A stretch of DNA of 64,000 nt from Pseudodesulfovibrio sp. zrk46 (GTDB lineage Bacteria > Desulfobacterota > Desulfovibrionia > Desulfovibrionales > Desulfovibrionaceae). Position 1 is the stretch's first letter; the number at the start of each line of letters is the position of its first letter. The DNA lies in assembly GCF_012516435.1 (NCBI RefSeq), contig NZ_CP051216.1, forward strand, positions 2,498,001-2,562,000, written 5' to 3'. Below are positions 43,163 to 51,231 of the stretch, piece after piece. The translations under genes and the position numbers were made by a program. The notes under the pieces are model-generated. The model did not search any database, was not told where the DNA came from, and saw only the letters and a list, made by a program, of their open reading frames with translations.

Positions 43163-44166
43163 CGCCACATCTCGTCAAGCAGTTCGTCCACGCCTTCGCC
43201 TGTCAGGGCAGAGATGAAGAAAACCTTCTCGCCGGACTCGGCCACTTTGGCCTTGAGGTCGGCGAGTTCTTCTTCTGAAAGCGTGTCGATCTTGTTGATG
43301 GTCTTGATCTGAGTGCGATCACCCAGTTCCGGGCTGTATTGACGCAGTTCCTCGGTGAGCATGTCAAAGCCGCCCACCGGATCCTCGCGGTCGAGGTCTT
43401 CCACGGACAGCAGGTGAACGAGGAAACGGGTGCGTTCTACGTGCTTGAGGAACTGGATGCCGAGCCCCTTGCCCTCGTGGGCGCCTTCGATGAGGCCGGG
43501 GATGTCAGCAATAACCATGCGGTTGTAATTTTCGTCTTCGATGACGCCGAGGTTCGGAACGAGCGTGGTGAAGTGGTACGCTGCGATCTTGGGCTTGGCG
43601 GCCGAGACTTTGGAAATAAAGGTGGACTTGCCTGCACTGGGCAGTCCGAGCAGGCCGACATCGGCCAGAATCTTCAGTTCAAGGCGAAGGCGTTTCTCTT
43701 CGCTCGGGAAACCGGGTTCGGCGTAGCGGGGGGTGCGGTTGGTGGACGTCTTGAAGTGCAGGTTGCCGCGTCCGCCCTTGCCGCCTTCACAGATGACGAT
43801 TTCGGTACCGTCTTCAACGAGGTCGGCGATGAGCTTTTCTTCGACGAATTCGCCGTCTTCATCTTCGATGATTTCGTAGATGAGCGTGCCTACCGGAAGA
43901 TCCACATAGAGATCGGGGGCTGCCTTTCCATAGCGGTCACGGCCCATGCCGCCTTCGCCGTTCTTGGCGAGGTAATGCCGCTGCAGGCGGAAGTCGTAAA
44001 GGGACATCAGCCGGTTGGTGCCACGGAAGATCACGTCGCCACCCTTGCCGCCGTCACCGCCGTCAGGGCCGCCCTTGGGCAGGTTGGCTTCGCGTCTGAG
44101 GCTGGCGCAGCCATTGCCGCCTTTGCCTGAGCGCACCTTGATGATCGCTTCATCTACAAAACGCAT
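43087..44166 (-). CDS. obgE: Obg GTPase
   Basis: 359 residues. Glycine-rich Obg fold at 1-158 (KGGPDGGDGGKGGDVIFRG), G domain with GLPSAGKSTFI near 166, DIPGLIEGAHEGKGLG near 212 and NKID near 285. Involved in ribosome assembly and stress control. Downstream of rplU-rpmA as in most bacteria, though separated by a terminator-like hairpin. Its 3' end overlaps the convergent 617-residue gene by 76 bp. Confidence 0.97.
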   Translation of the reverse strand: MRFVDEAIIKVRSGKGGNGCASLRREANLPKGGPDGGDGGKGGDVIFRGTNRLMSLYDFRLQRHYLAKNGEGGMGRDRYGKAAPDLYVDLPVGTLIYEIIEDEDGEFVEEKLIADLVEDGTEIVICEGGKGGRGNLHFKTSTNRTPRYAEPGFPSEEKRLRLELKILADVGLLGLPSAGKSTFISKVSAAKPKIAAYHFTTLVPNLGVIEDENYNRMVIADIPGLIEGAHEGKGLGIQFLKHVERTRFLVHLLSVEDLDREDPVGGFDMLTEELRQYSPELGDRTQIKTINKIDTLSEEELADLKAKVAESGEKVFFISALTGEGVDELLDEMWRQLALLDTQCDEGENEDGAASPEEM

Positions 44167-44207
44167 TATTATTCTCCAAGCGGGGAAAACCCGCAGTCAG
44201 CAAAGCA

Positions 44208-44250
44208 CAAAAACGGGCAGGGGATACGCTAATAAGCGTCCCCTGCCCGG
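44208..44250 (-). terminator. Terminator/attenuator between rpmA and obgE
   Basis: CGGGCAGGGGA-type arms pair over 15 bp with one bulge, followed on the minus strand by TTTTTG. It could reduce obgE transcription relative to the ribosomal genes. Confidence 0.85.
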
Positions 44251-44273
44251 AGAAATTACTTTCTTGCTGAAGC

Positions 44274-44543
44274 TTAGGCTTCTGCCGGAAGTACGTGCAC
44301 GCGGGTCTTGGCGACCTTGTTGCGGGTGTACTTCTCGAACTTGACGACGCCGTCGCGCAGAGCAAAGAGGGTGTAATCTTTACCGGTGCCGACGCCTTCG
44401 CCTGCGTGGAAACTGGAGCCAACCTGGCGAACGAGAATGTTGCCTGCTACGACTTCCTGACCACCGAAGCGCTTAACGCCACGCCTTTGACCGGCACTAT
44501 CGCGACCGTTTCTGGAACTACCGCCAGCTTTTTTATGAGCCAT
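44274..44543 (-). CDS. rpmA: Ribosomal protein bL27
   Basis: 89 residues, begins [20 protein letters not shown], the canonical L27 start reaching the peptidyl-transferase centre. No Firmicutes-type N-terminal extension. Lies 20 bp behind rplU. Confidence 0.98.
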   Translation of the reverse strand: MAHKKAGGSSRNGRDSAGQRRGVKRFGGQEVVAGNILVRQVGSSFHAGEGVGTGKDYTLFALRDGVVKFEKYTRNKVAKTRVHVLPAEA

Positions 44544-44563
44544 TGTATCCTCCCTTCAGGCGA

Positions 44564-44875
44564 CTAAGCCGTGATGGATTTGACTTTGATAGAAGTATAG
44601 TCCTGACGGTGACCCTGCGTCTTGCGGGCATCTTTCTTGGGCAGCTTGTGGAAGACCACAATCTTCTTGCCACGAGAATGACCCAGAACTTCACACTCAA
44701 CCTTGGCACCGTCCACGTAGGGTGCGCCAATTTTGGTGTCGCCGTCCTTTTCCACCAGGAGAACGGAATCGATGCTCAGCTTGTCGCCGGCTTCGCCCTT
44801 AAGCAAATCTACTTTGAGTTCAAGACCTTCTTCTACGCGGTACTGCTTCCCGCCGGTCTCGATGATAGCAAACAT
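44564..44875 (-). CDS. rplU: Ribosomal protein bL21
   Basis: 103 residues, MFAIIETGGKQYRVEEGLEL start and a C-terminal KKDARKTQGHRQDYT region typical of L21. First gene of the rplU-rpmA unit; TGGAGG precedes the ATG. Confidence 0.98.
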   Translation of the reverse strand: MFAIIETGGKQYRVEEGLELKVDLLKGEAGDKLSIDSVLLVEKDGDTKIGAPYVDGAKVECEVLGHSRGKKIVVFHKLPKKDARKTQGHRQDYTSIKVKSITA

Positions 44876-44905
44876 AGTGAAAACCTCCAGTTCGTAAGAG
44901 GAGGC

Positions 44906-44934
44906 AAACTATCCGCAGTGTGTGCGGAAGTCAA
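44906..44934 (-). promoter_or_regulatory. rplU promoter
   Basis: TTGACT (44929-44934) and TAGTTT (44906-44911) on the minus strand with a 17-bp spacer, about 30 bp upstream of the rplU start. Confidence 0.72.
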
Positions 44935-45012
44935 GCCCCTCGGGGTGTTTTTTTATTATTTTGCAGGCAACAAAAAACTCTGCTATGCATTCGCGCAAAC
45001 GGGGGATACGCC

Positions 45013-45429
45013 ATGCAACGCTTTTTGTTAACGATTTTTGTTTTATCGCTTTTTGCTGCCTACGGTTGCGCCGGACATTCAAGTCAACATACTAATCATA
45101 GAGGGCTGATTACCATGTGTCAGTCGCTACCGTGCGGGAGTGAAGTAGTCGGAAATGACATGATAGTCAACTTCGAAATTGAAGAAATGCCGGATCATGA
45201 GTTTGTTCTGACCGGGACAATGACTCCCAGAGGTGTCCCTCTGGGCACTCCGGTCTCTTTTGCCCAGCTTGAATTTTCCTTGACGCGTGATGTCACGATC
45301 TCCGATACGTACTCGGTTCCCATTGTGAGCAAGGACATGCGTATGCCCTTGCGCTTCAAGCATCACTTCACGCCCAGCGGCGGCTTTGACGGGGTGATGT
45401 TCAATTGGGACGTGCACTACGCCAAGTAG
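45013..45429 (+). CDS. Small hypothetical lipoprotein
   Basis: 138 residues. Lipoprotein signal with Cys near 17 (LFAAYGCAGHSS), then a beta-rich domain (MIVNFEIEEMPDHEFVLTG, TPRGVPLGTPVSFAQLEF) with two further cysteines (MCQSLPCGS). Nothing matched by memory. The start follows GGGGGATACGCC. It stands alone and its stop abuts the convergent comF-like gene. Confidence 0.68.
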   Translation: MQRFLLTIFVLSLFAAYGCAGHSSQHTNHRGLITMCQSLPCGSEVVGNDMIVNFEIEEMPDHEFVLTGTMTPRGVPLGTPVSFAQLEFSLTRDVTISDTYSVPIVSKDMRMPLRFKHHFTPSGGFDGVMFNWDVHYAK

Positions 45430-46152
45430 CTACTGCATGGCCCTTGCCAGTACCAATACATCCACCTGAGCGGCTCCGGCGCGCCTGAGGGTGATGGTAC
45501 ATTCGCGCAGGGTTGCGCCAGTGGTGTAAACGTCGTCCACCACCAGTACTGATTTTCTCGATATCATTTCAGGGTCGGCCCGAAAGGCGTCTTTGATGTT
45601 GGTTTGTCGTTCGACCATGCCCAGCCTTGTTTGTGGCTGGGTGTGGCGGGTGCGGACCAGTGCGTCGTGTGCGATGGGGCGGTTCATCTTTTTGGACAGC
45701 CTGCGGCAAAGCTCTGCGCTCTGGTTGAATCCGCGCCAAAGCAGTCGTTTGGTGTGCAGTGGAACCGGGACGATGAGATCGGGCGTTTCGCCGCCACCTT
45801 CTATAAATGAGTTATACGCCAACTCCGCCAGCAAATGGGTGTGCCCGACGCCGGAGTGAAATTTGTAGCCAAGGATGAGATCTCGCAGCGTGCCTGCGTA
45901 GATATTATGGAAATGGAAGTTGTCCCACGGCTCGCGGGTGTGGCGGCAGTCGCTGCACAGGGTGGGAGGTGAGTCTTCCTCGCCGAAGATCTCGCCGCAT
46001 CCGGGGCAGTAGCCGCCGGAACGGGGGGCCAGTGAATCTGCGCATTCCGGACAGAGGTGGTCAGTTGAGGTGTCTGTCAGGCGCGAACAGACAGGGCAAC
46101 GGCCTGCTACAAATCCGGCCCGGCAGGCCAATCGATGCAGCAGGCGGAACAT
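45430..46152 (-). CDS. ComF-family phosphoribosyltransferase-like protein
   Basis: 240 residues. Zinc-ribbon-like Cys clusters at the N-terminus (GRCPVCSRL, HLCPECADS, GYCPGCGE, LCSDCRH), then a type-I PRT domain with the PRPP loop VLVVDDVYTTGATL near 210. ComF proteins support DNA uptake in competent bacteria; here no competence genes are near, so a housekeeping or unknown role is likely. It is the last gene of the redox operon. Confidence 0.9.
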   Translation of the reverse strand: MFRLLHRLACRAGFVAGRCPVCSRLTDTSTDHLCPECADSLAPRSGGYCPGCGEIFGEEDSPPTLCSDCRHTREPWDNFHFHNIYAGTLRDLILGYKFHSGVGHTHLLAELAYNSFIEGGGETPDLIVPVPLHTKRLLWRGFNQSAELCRRLSKKMNRPIAHDALVRTRHTQPQTRLGMVERQTNIKDAFRADPEMISRKSVLVVDDVYTTGATLRECTITLRRAGAAQVDVLVLARAMQ

Positions 46153-46155
46153 GGA

Positions 46156-46758
46156 TTAGGAAACCTCGGTCCAGGCCTGTCTGCCGTAATCAATGATGCG
46201 CTGCTCGAACTCGACGTTCTGTTCCATGTCTCCCTTCTGGTCGATGCCACGGAAAACAAGCAGCTCAGCAAGTTCCATATTGAAGTTCTGCACGAAGTAC
46301 TTGAGCGTGAGCCGTGAGCCTTCAAAGAGTTTGTCGCCGGAAGGCTGTCCGGCCACGAGCAGGGCATGGGCCGGGCGTTTGGGCAGTCCTGCCACCCACG
46401 GTTCGCCGTCAAGCCGCGCACGCCAGAATTGCTGGCCGCGATCGATCCATGTCTTGAGCATTGATGGCAAGTGATAGAAGTAGATGGGTGATGCTATGAA
46501 GGCGGTTTTGGCCGTAAAGAAGGGAGCATAGAGTTTCCACGCCTGATCCTTATGGCCCAGTACGCAACGATCCTGTTCTTGCTTGTCTGACGCCTTGTCG
46601 CAGAAGCCACAAGCCAGACAGTGGCGCACATCGAAATCTCGTACGTTCAGAATCATGGCTTCGCCGCCAGCTTCTTCCACGCCCTGCTTGAGCAGGTGGG
46701 CGACGCGGTCCGAGTTGCCTCCCTTGCGATGACTGCCTGCGTAGATGACGGCGTCCAT
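46156..46758 (-). CDS. Flavodoxin-fold NAD(P)H-dependent FMN oxidoreductase
   Basis: 200 residues of the iron-sulfur flavoprotein/WrbA-like superfamily. AGSHRKGGNSDRVAHLL near 7-23 is the FMN phosphate loop. CLACGFCDKASDKQEQDRC near 48-66 has a Cys pattern that may bind a cluster or be redox active. SPIYFYHLPSMLKTWIDR is the family's active-site edge. It starts 2 bp beyond the selenoprotein stop, so the two are coupled. Confidence 0.9.
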   Translation of the reverse strand: MDAVIYAGSHRKGGNSDRVAHLLKQGVEEAGGEAMILNVRDFDVRHCLACGFCDKASDKQEQDRCVLGHKDQAWKLYAPFFTAKTAFIASPIYFYHLPSMLKTWIDRGQQFWRARLDGEPWVAGLPKRPAHALLVAGQPSGDKLFEGSRLTLKYFVQNFNMELAELLVFRGIDQKGDMEQNVEFEQRIIDYGRQAWTEVS

Positions 46759-46760
46759 GT

Positions 46761-47000
46761 TTACTCCTTGTCGTAAAGCGGCTTTTTGCGCGTCATGCGC
46801 GCTGCCACGTGATCTTCCCGGTCCTCGAACTCAAAGTTCCAGTCCGGGAAGATGTGTTCTTCGTGGCGCACCTGATCTGCGGCCTTGGTTGAAACCAGAG
46901 CCTCGATGGTGTCACTCTTGGCGAAACGGAGATACCAACCTACCTCCAGTCCCACGCCTCAACACTTGTCGCGAATGTCGACTTTGACGGGTTCGCTCAT
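46761..47000 (-). CDS. Small selenoprotein with in-frame UGA (Cys-Sec motif)
   Basis: 79 residues when TGA at 46959-46961 is read as selenocysteine, codon 14: the N-terminus reads MSEPVKVDIRDKC, then U, then GVGLEVGWYLRF. The reading frame stays open past the TGA to a TAA at 46761 with protein-like sequence (EALVSTKAADQV, HIFPDWNFEFED). A SECIS-like hairpin follows (46920-46958), and selC is in this window. The adjacent Cys-Sec pair suggests a thiol/selenol redox function. No family recognised. Start is 1 bp beyond the MBL-hydrolase stop, so it is translationally coupled. A non-Sec reading would give only 13 residues. Confidence 0.87.
46920..46958 (-). promoter_or_regulatory. Bacterial SECIS-like hairpin
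   Basis: Directly after the UGA: outer stem GGCG / CGCC, upper stem GGAGGTA / TATCTCC (7 bp, one wobble) and a 6-nt loop GGTTGG beginning 18 nt after UGA. E. coli fdhF also has 18 nt between UGA and a loop starting GGU. This is the expected SelB-recognised element inside the coding region. Confidence 0.85.
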
Positions 47001-47001
47001 G

Positions 47002-47622
47002 CTAGAACTCGCTGAAGAATGGGTTGTGGTTCATTTCATCGCCCACCGAGGTTTCAGGGCCGTGTCCAGACAGGAGCAGGGTCTCGGGCGGCAGGGTGAA
47101 GATGTGCTGCTTGACGGAGTTCTTGAGCATGTCCAGATCGCCGCCGGGGAAGTCGGTGCGTCCGATGGAGCGGTAGAAGATCAGGTCGCCTACAAAGGCT
47201 GCCTTGGCTTCCGCAAAATAATAGGTGTAGCTGCCCGAAGAGTGGCCCGGCGTGTGAAATACATTGCATGCAAAGCCGGCAAAGGAGTGCTCGCCGGTTG
47301 CGATAGTCTGTGGGGTGTATTCCTCGACAGGAGGAAGGCCAAAGGTTCCGCCGCCACCCAGTTCGCTTTCCAGCAGGTAGAGGTCTTCCTCACTACAGAT
47401 GATCGGGGCACCGGTTGCTTCGGACAGTACTTTGTTGCCGTAAGTGTGGTCAAAGTGCAGGTGCGTGTTCAGGATGTGAGTGAGCTTCAGGTTGTTGTCG
47501 CTCAGGTAGTTGAGCACTGCTGCGGGGTCACCGCCCGGGTCCACGGCTACGGCCTGGTCGCTGCCGGCGAGGACGTAACAATTGGTCTGGAGTGGGCCGA
47601 GGGGAAAAGTCTTGATTTCCAT
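47002..47622 (-). CDS. MBL-fold metallo-hydrolase (glyoxalase II-like)
   Basis: 206 residues. Metal site HLHFDHTYG near 57-65, later His in HTPGHSSGS near 130 and a final HG in LSGHGPETS near 183. Such proteins hydrolyse thioesters such as S-lactoylglutathione or persulfides. It overlaps the nitroreductase gene end by 1 bp and precedes the selenoprotein by 1 bp, suggesting a thiol-related redox unit. Confidence 0.93.
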   Translation of the reverse strand: MEIKTFPLGPLQTNCYVLAGSDQAVAVDPGGDPAAVLNYLSDNNLKLTHILNTHLHFDHTYGNKVLSEATGAPIICSEEDLYLLESELGGGGTFGLPPVEEYTPQTIATGEHSFAGFACNVFHTPGHSSGSYTYYFAEAKAAFVGDLIFYRSIGRTDFPGGDLDMLKNSVKQHIFTLPPETLLLSGHGPETSVGDEMNHNPFFSEF

Positions 47623-48143
47623 TAGAGTTCCTCCAACAGGAGTTCGGAAAGAGGTTTGCGTTTTGAGCTGCCTTTCTGGTCGGGATGGCCAAGGGCGATG
47701 ACCGCCTGGAGTTCGTATTTCCCGGTGTCCAATCCCAGTGCGCCGAGGGTGCGGGCCTGATCGTTGATGATCTCACCCAGCCAGACCGCGCCGAGTCCCA
47801 GGGCGTGTGTCGCCAGAAGCATATTCTGGATGCAGGCTCCGGCGCCCTGATGGTCTTTGATTTCGCTGTACATGGCGTCGCGTTCCAGCATCACGCAGAT
47901 GCATGCGGCGGAGGCGCGAACGATGTGGGCGTATTTGGTGCAGTCCTGCAATTTATCATGGCGTGGATCGTCTTGATTTACTACCAAAAAACGCCACGGC
48001 TGGTTATTGAGGCCGCTAGGTGCCCATTGTCCTGCTTCGAGAATAGCGGTGATGTCCTCTTTGGATACCGGCTCGTCCGTGTATTTGCGGATGGAGCGGC
48101 GTTCGAACATCGCTTGAAAGACGGGGTTGTCGTTGTGGTGCAT
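47622..48143 (-). CDS. Nitroreductase-family protein
   Basis: 173 residues. FMN-binding start RRSIRKYTDEPVSKEDI near 15-31, GQWAPSGLNNQPWRFLVV near 37-54 and GLGAVWLGEIIND near 119. Uses NAD(P)H to reduce nitro compounds, quinones or flavins; substrate unknown. First gene of the redox operon (to comF), AAGGAG before the ATG. Confidence 0.92.
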   Translation of the reverse strand: MHHNDNPVFQAMFERRSIRKYTDEPVSKEDITAILEAGQWAPSGLNNQPWRFLVVNQDDPRHDKLQDCTKYAHIVRASAACICVMLERDAMYSEIKDHQGAGACIQNMLLATHALGLGAVWLGEIINDQARTLGALGLDTGKYELQAVIALGHPDQKGSSKRKPLSELLLEEL

Positions 48144-48280
48144 AATTGTATACTCCTTGTAATGGAACCATGTATTTAGCTCAGGCTGGCACTACGGGCA
48201 AGTGATCTGTGACCTTTGAGGTTTGAGCGGCGTATATCTTTATTGCAGATGAGTCGCCCCGTAAGGGGAATGGAAAGGGA

Positions 48281-48841
48281 ATGGACGAAAGATACGAAAC
48301 AGAGATAATCCGGGATGTGTTGCAGGGAAATATGCAACGCTTTGAGAAGCTGGTGCGCGAGTACCAGGGTCCGGTGTTCAACCTCATGTTCCGTACCGTA
48401 AACGATGATAATGTCGCCGCCGATCTCGCTCAGGAGACTTTCTTCAAGGCGTATTCCCGGTTGGAGACATTTGATACGACAAAGCGTTTTTTCCCTTGGC
48501 TTTATTCCATAGGGCTGAACGTGGCTCGCGATCACCTCCGCAGCCGGGGACGCGATTTTCACGTGTATATGGAGAATCCTTCCGTCATGTATCGAGACGA
48601 TGGCGTAAGGGATGAGCAGACAATGGTTGAAGAACGTCTCGATGGCGGGAAAATGCTGGAGTTTATCCAGCAGATGGCCCCCAAATACCGTGAGGCGCTC
48701 CTGTTGCGTTTCAAACACGGTCTCTCCATGAAGGAGATAGGCGAGGCGCTGGACATCACGGTGAGTGGTGCAAAGATGCGTGTCAGCCGGGGGCTGGATA
48801 TAGTACGAGAAGAATTCGGGGAGGTGTCGGATGCCTCATAG
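48281..48841 (+). CDS. ECF-type RNA polymerase sigma factor
   Basis: 186 residues. Sigma region 2 (MQRFEKLVREYQGPVFNLM, then ADLAQETFFKAYSRL) near 17-65 and region 4 (YREALLLRFKHGLSMKEIGEAL, then VSGAKMRVSRGL) near 125-175. No region 3, as in RpoE/ECF proteins. It overlaps the following membrane protein by 11 bp, the usual place of an anti-sigma factor. Confidence 0.93.
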   Translation: MDERYETEIIRDVLQGNMQRFEKLVREYQGPVFNLMFRTVNDDNVAADLAQETFFKAYSRLETFDTTKRFFPWLYSIGLNVARDHLRSRGRDFHVYMENPSVMYRDDGVRDEQTMVEERLDGGKMLEFIQQMAPKYREALLLRFKHGLSMKEIGEALDITVSGAKMRVSRGLDIVREEFGEVSDAS

Positions 48842-49403
48842 ACATAATGGTGATCCGCTGGATGCCAACATAATGGAACAGATCAGGAACATGCCGGAAA
48901 GGCCTGTCCCGGCCGATTTCTCGGCGCGGGTCATGTCTGGCCTGCAGCCGAAGAAGCCGTCTGCATGGATGCGCTTCAAGCTGTGGCTGACAAAGCCCAG
49001 ATCGTTCACATTCACGCCGCTTCAGGCAGCGCCAGCTCTGGCATGCGCGTTGGTCCTTCTGGTGTTTGGTTTTTACCAGATGCAAGGGCCTTCCCCTGAG
49101 AACGGCGTTCGTCTGACCTCTGTTCGTTTTGTCATGGATGATGCGGGCAAGCAGGCAACATCGGTATCTGTCATTGGTTCCTTCAATGATTGGAAGACGG
49201 AAGAGTCTTCCATGTGGTATGATCAGAAAAATGGCAAGTGGGTGCTGGAGGCCAAGTTGCCTCCGGGCGACCATGAGTATGTTTTCCTGGTGGATGGCAA
49301 CAGGCTGGTGCCTGATCCGCAGGCAGCCATGACCCGGGATGACGGTTTCGGTAACAAGAATTCCATTCTTTTCGTTAATGGGGACCATGAACAGCACATT
49401 TAA
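48831..49403 (+). CDS. Membrane protein with CBM48/AMPK glycogen-binding-like domain (possible anti-sigma)
   Basis: 190 residues. Cytoplasmic N-terminus with PERPVPADFSARVMSGL (the LxxP-FxxRVM type start seen in anti-sigma zinc-less domains), one TM at about 67-84 (APALACALVLLVFGF), then an extracytoplasmic domain: VSVIGSFNDWKTEE, KWVLEAKLPPGDHEYVFLVDGNR, typical of CBM48/isoamylase-N modules. A glucan-sensing anti-sigma is an attractive model but inferred. Confidence 0.75.
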   Translation: MPHRHNGDPLDANIMEQIRNMPERPVPADFSARVMSGLQPKKPSAWMRFKLWLTKPRSFTFTPLQAAPALACALVLLVFGFYQMQGPSPENGVRLTSVRFVMDDAGKQATSVSVIGSFNDWKTEESSMWYDQKNGKWVLEAKLPPGDHEYVFLVDGNRLVPDPQAAMTRDDGFGNKNSILFVNGDHEQHI

Positions 49404-50142
49404 ACCCTTTCTATTTTCCCTTTGCGTCAGCATCACGCTGCTGATCTCATTGCCTTGTCTGGCTGGTGAACTGGACGAAATGGCTGCTCGCGCCCGCAAT
49501 TGCGGGGTCTCCGAAGCCGCCGTGTCTCAGGCTGAAAGTCTGAGCGCATCCACTTCGCCTGACGCTGCGGCATCGGTTTTGTCACCGTTGCTGAACTGTT
49601 GCGTGGACCAGCTTCCCATTACTCCTCTTGAAACCAAATTGGCCGAGGGTGTCGCCAAGCGCGTTCCCCCGGCAGTCATTGCCCGTGCCTTGCAAAAGCA
49701 ATTGGACAGTTATCGCTTTGCCCGAGAGTTGCTGCTGACTACCGCAGGAACTTCTGACGGCGTTGCTCTAGAGATTGTGGGCAACGGTGTGGCAGAGGGG
49801 GTAGCTCGTTCCAGCTTTTCCGATTTCGTCGCGACCTACCGGGATCGTCCTGGGCCTCTGTTTGAAGCAGGATTGACTATGGTCTCCTTACAGGGACAAG
49901 CCGGGTTCGATTACGCTTTGACGCGTCGTATTCTGGACCGTGGATTTGCCAGCGGCTCATTGACCACTGAGTGGAAATATTTCGTCCGGGTGATCTTGGA
50001 GGCTCGTAAGCATTCCATTGAAGATCAGGCTGTTACGGATGCAGCTGTCGCGGTTTTGGATGAAGGTGGTCCGGTTTCCGACGTACTTCCCGCCCTTGGC
50101 TTTACCGGTCGCAATCTTGGCGGCGCCGGACTCGAAAAATAG
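49387..50142 (+). CDS. Secreted hypothetical protein of ECF operon
   Basis: 251 residues with signal peptide to about 25 (LPCLAG-E). All-helical predicted sequence: LDEMAARARNCGVSEAAVSQ, then LAEGVAKRVPPAVIARALQKQLDSY. No family known to me. It overlaps the previous gene by 17 bp; alternative ATG at 49378. Confidence 0.72.
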   Translation: MNSTFKPFLFSLCVSITLLISLPCLAGELDEMAARARNCGVSEAAVSQAESLSASTSPDAAASVLSPLLNCCVDQLPITPLETKLAEGVAKRVPPAVIARALQKQLDSYRFARELLLTTAGTSDGVALEIVGNGVAEGVARSSFSDFVATYRDRPGPLFEAGLTMVSLQGQAGFDYALTRRILDRGFASGSLTTEWKYFVRVILEARKHSIEDQAVTDAAVAVLDEGGPVSDVLPALGFTGRNLGGAGLEK

Positions 50143-50228
50143 TTTTCTTTATTTGTGACCGTCCGGCTCGCCGGGCGGTATATGTTTTAAGGACAGCGAC
50201 TTTGCTAGCAACCCATGGGAGTCCTTTC

Positions 50229-51209
50229 GTGAAAAGACAATTCGTGCTGATTTTGGCACTGGTGCTTGCCTTCGCCCTCGCAGGGTGCGTGAGCGGTGGC
50301 AACATGTATTCCTCTGTAATGGGGCAGTACTATTTGAAACAGCGTGACTACAAAGACGGCGTCAAAGTCTTTGAGGAGCGTTTGAAACAGGATCCGCAGG
50401 ACCATACGGCGTCCTACTACGTCGGACGTTACTATTTGGCCCTGAATAAGCCGGATGAGGCCATGCCTTACTTGAAAAAGGCGGCAGAACTTGATCCGCA
50501 GAACGCTGAATACCAGTTCTGGATTGGCGTTGGTTATTGGGCCAAGTTTGAGTTCGACAAGGAGAAGGAAGCCTACGAAAAAACGTTGGCTCTGGACCCG
50601 GATCACATCTCCGCCAACCTGTATCTCGGCCATGGCTATACGGACGGGAAGCAGTGGGAGAAGGCCTTGGAAAAATATGACAAGGTCATCAAGCTGGATA
50701 AATACAACCCCGAGGCCCTCTACAACCGGGCCGTAGCCCTGGGAGGGCTGGGGAGAGACAAAGAGGAAATCGCGGCGCTGAAGAAGTTTCTCAAATACTA
50801 CCCGGATGGCAGCTTGGCCATGCGGGCGGCCCTCAGGCTCAATCTGCAGGGAGACTTTTCATACCGCAATTTCATAATCGGAAAACGTAACGTCACCTTG
50901 AGAACGATGGCGTTCAAACCCGGGACGAACGATCTGGAGCAGGAAAGCAAGGAATCGCTTCATGTCATCTCTGCGATGATGAAGGAAAAAGAGGAACTTG
51001 CACTGCACGTGGTTGCTTACAAAGACGGCGATGCTGCTGCCGCCAAGGCCAGGGCCAAGGCTGTGAGAGACTATATCCTCGCAGGAAACCCCGGATTCGA
51101 TCCCAAAAGGCTGCCTCTGAGTTGGTTCGGGACTGCCGAGATTGTCGAGAAAAAGGATAAGACCTTTACCTTGGACGACTCGGTCACGTTTATCACTGTA
51201 GTCCGATAG
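50229..51209 (+). CDS. TPR lipoprotein with OmpA-like C-terminal domain
   Basis: 326 residues from GTG 50229, giving a compact lipoprotein signal with Cys near 20 (LAFALAGC). About five TPR units at 35-210 (YYLKQRDYKDGVKVFEERL, YLALNKPDEAMPYLKKAAEL, and so on), then a domain like OmpA/peptidoglycan-associated proteins (SKESLHVISAMMKEKEELAL, AAAKARAKAVRDYIL). Scaffold at the envelope. A TTG at 50202 is a less likely start. Confidence 0.82.
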   Translation: MKRQFVLILALVLAFALAGCVSGGNMYSSVMGQYYLKQRDYKDGVKVFEERLKQDPQDHTASYYVGRYYLALNKPDEAMPYLKKAAELDPQNAEYQFWIGVGYWAKFEFDKEKEAYEKTLALDPDHISANLYLGHGYTDGKQWEKALEKYDKVIKLDKYNPEALYNRAVALGGLGRDKEEIAALKKFLKYYPDGSLAMRAALRLNLQGDFSYRNFIIGKRNVTLRTMAFKPGTNDLEQESKESLHVISAMMKEKEELALHVVAYKDGDAAAAKARAKAVRDYILAGNPGFDPKRLPLSWFGTAEIVEKKDKTFTLDDSVTFITVVR

Positions 51210-51231
51210 GCTCCTACAAGAGGATGAAGTT

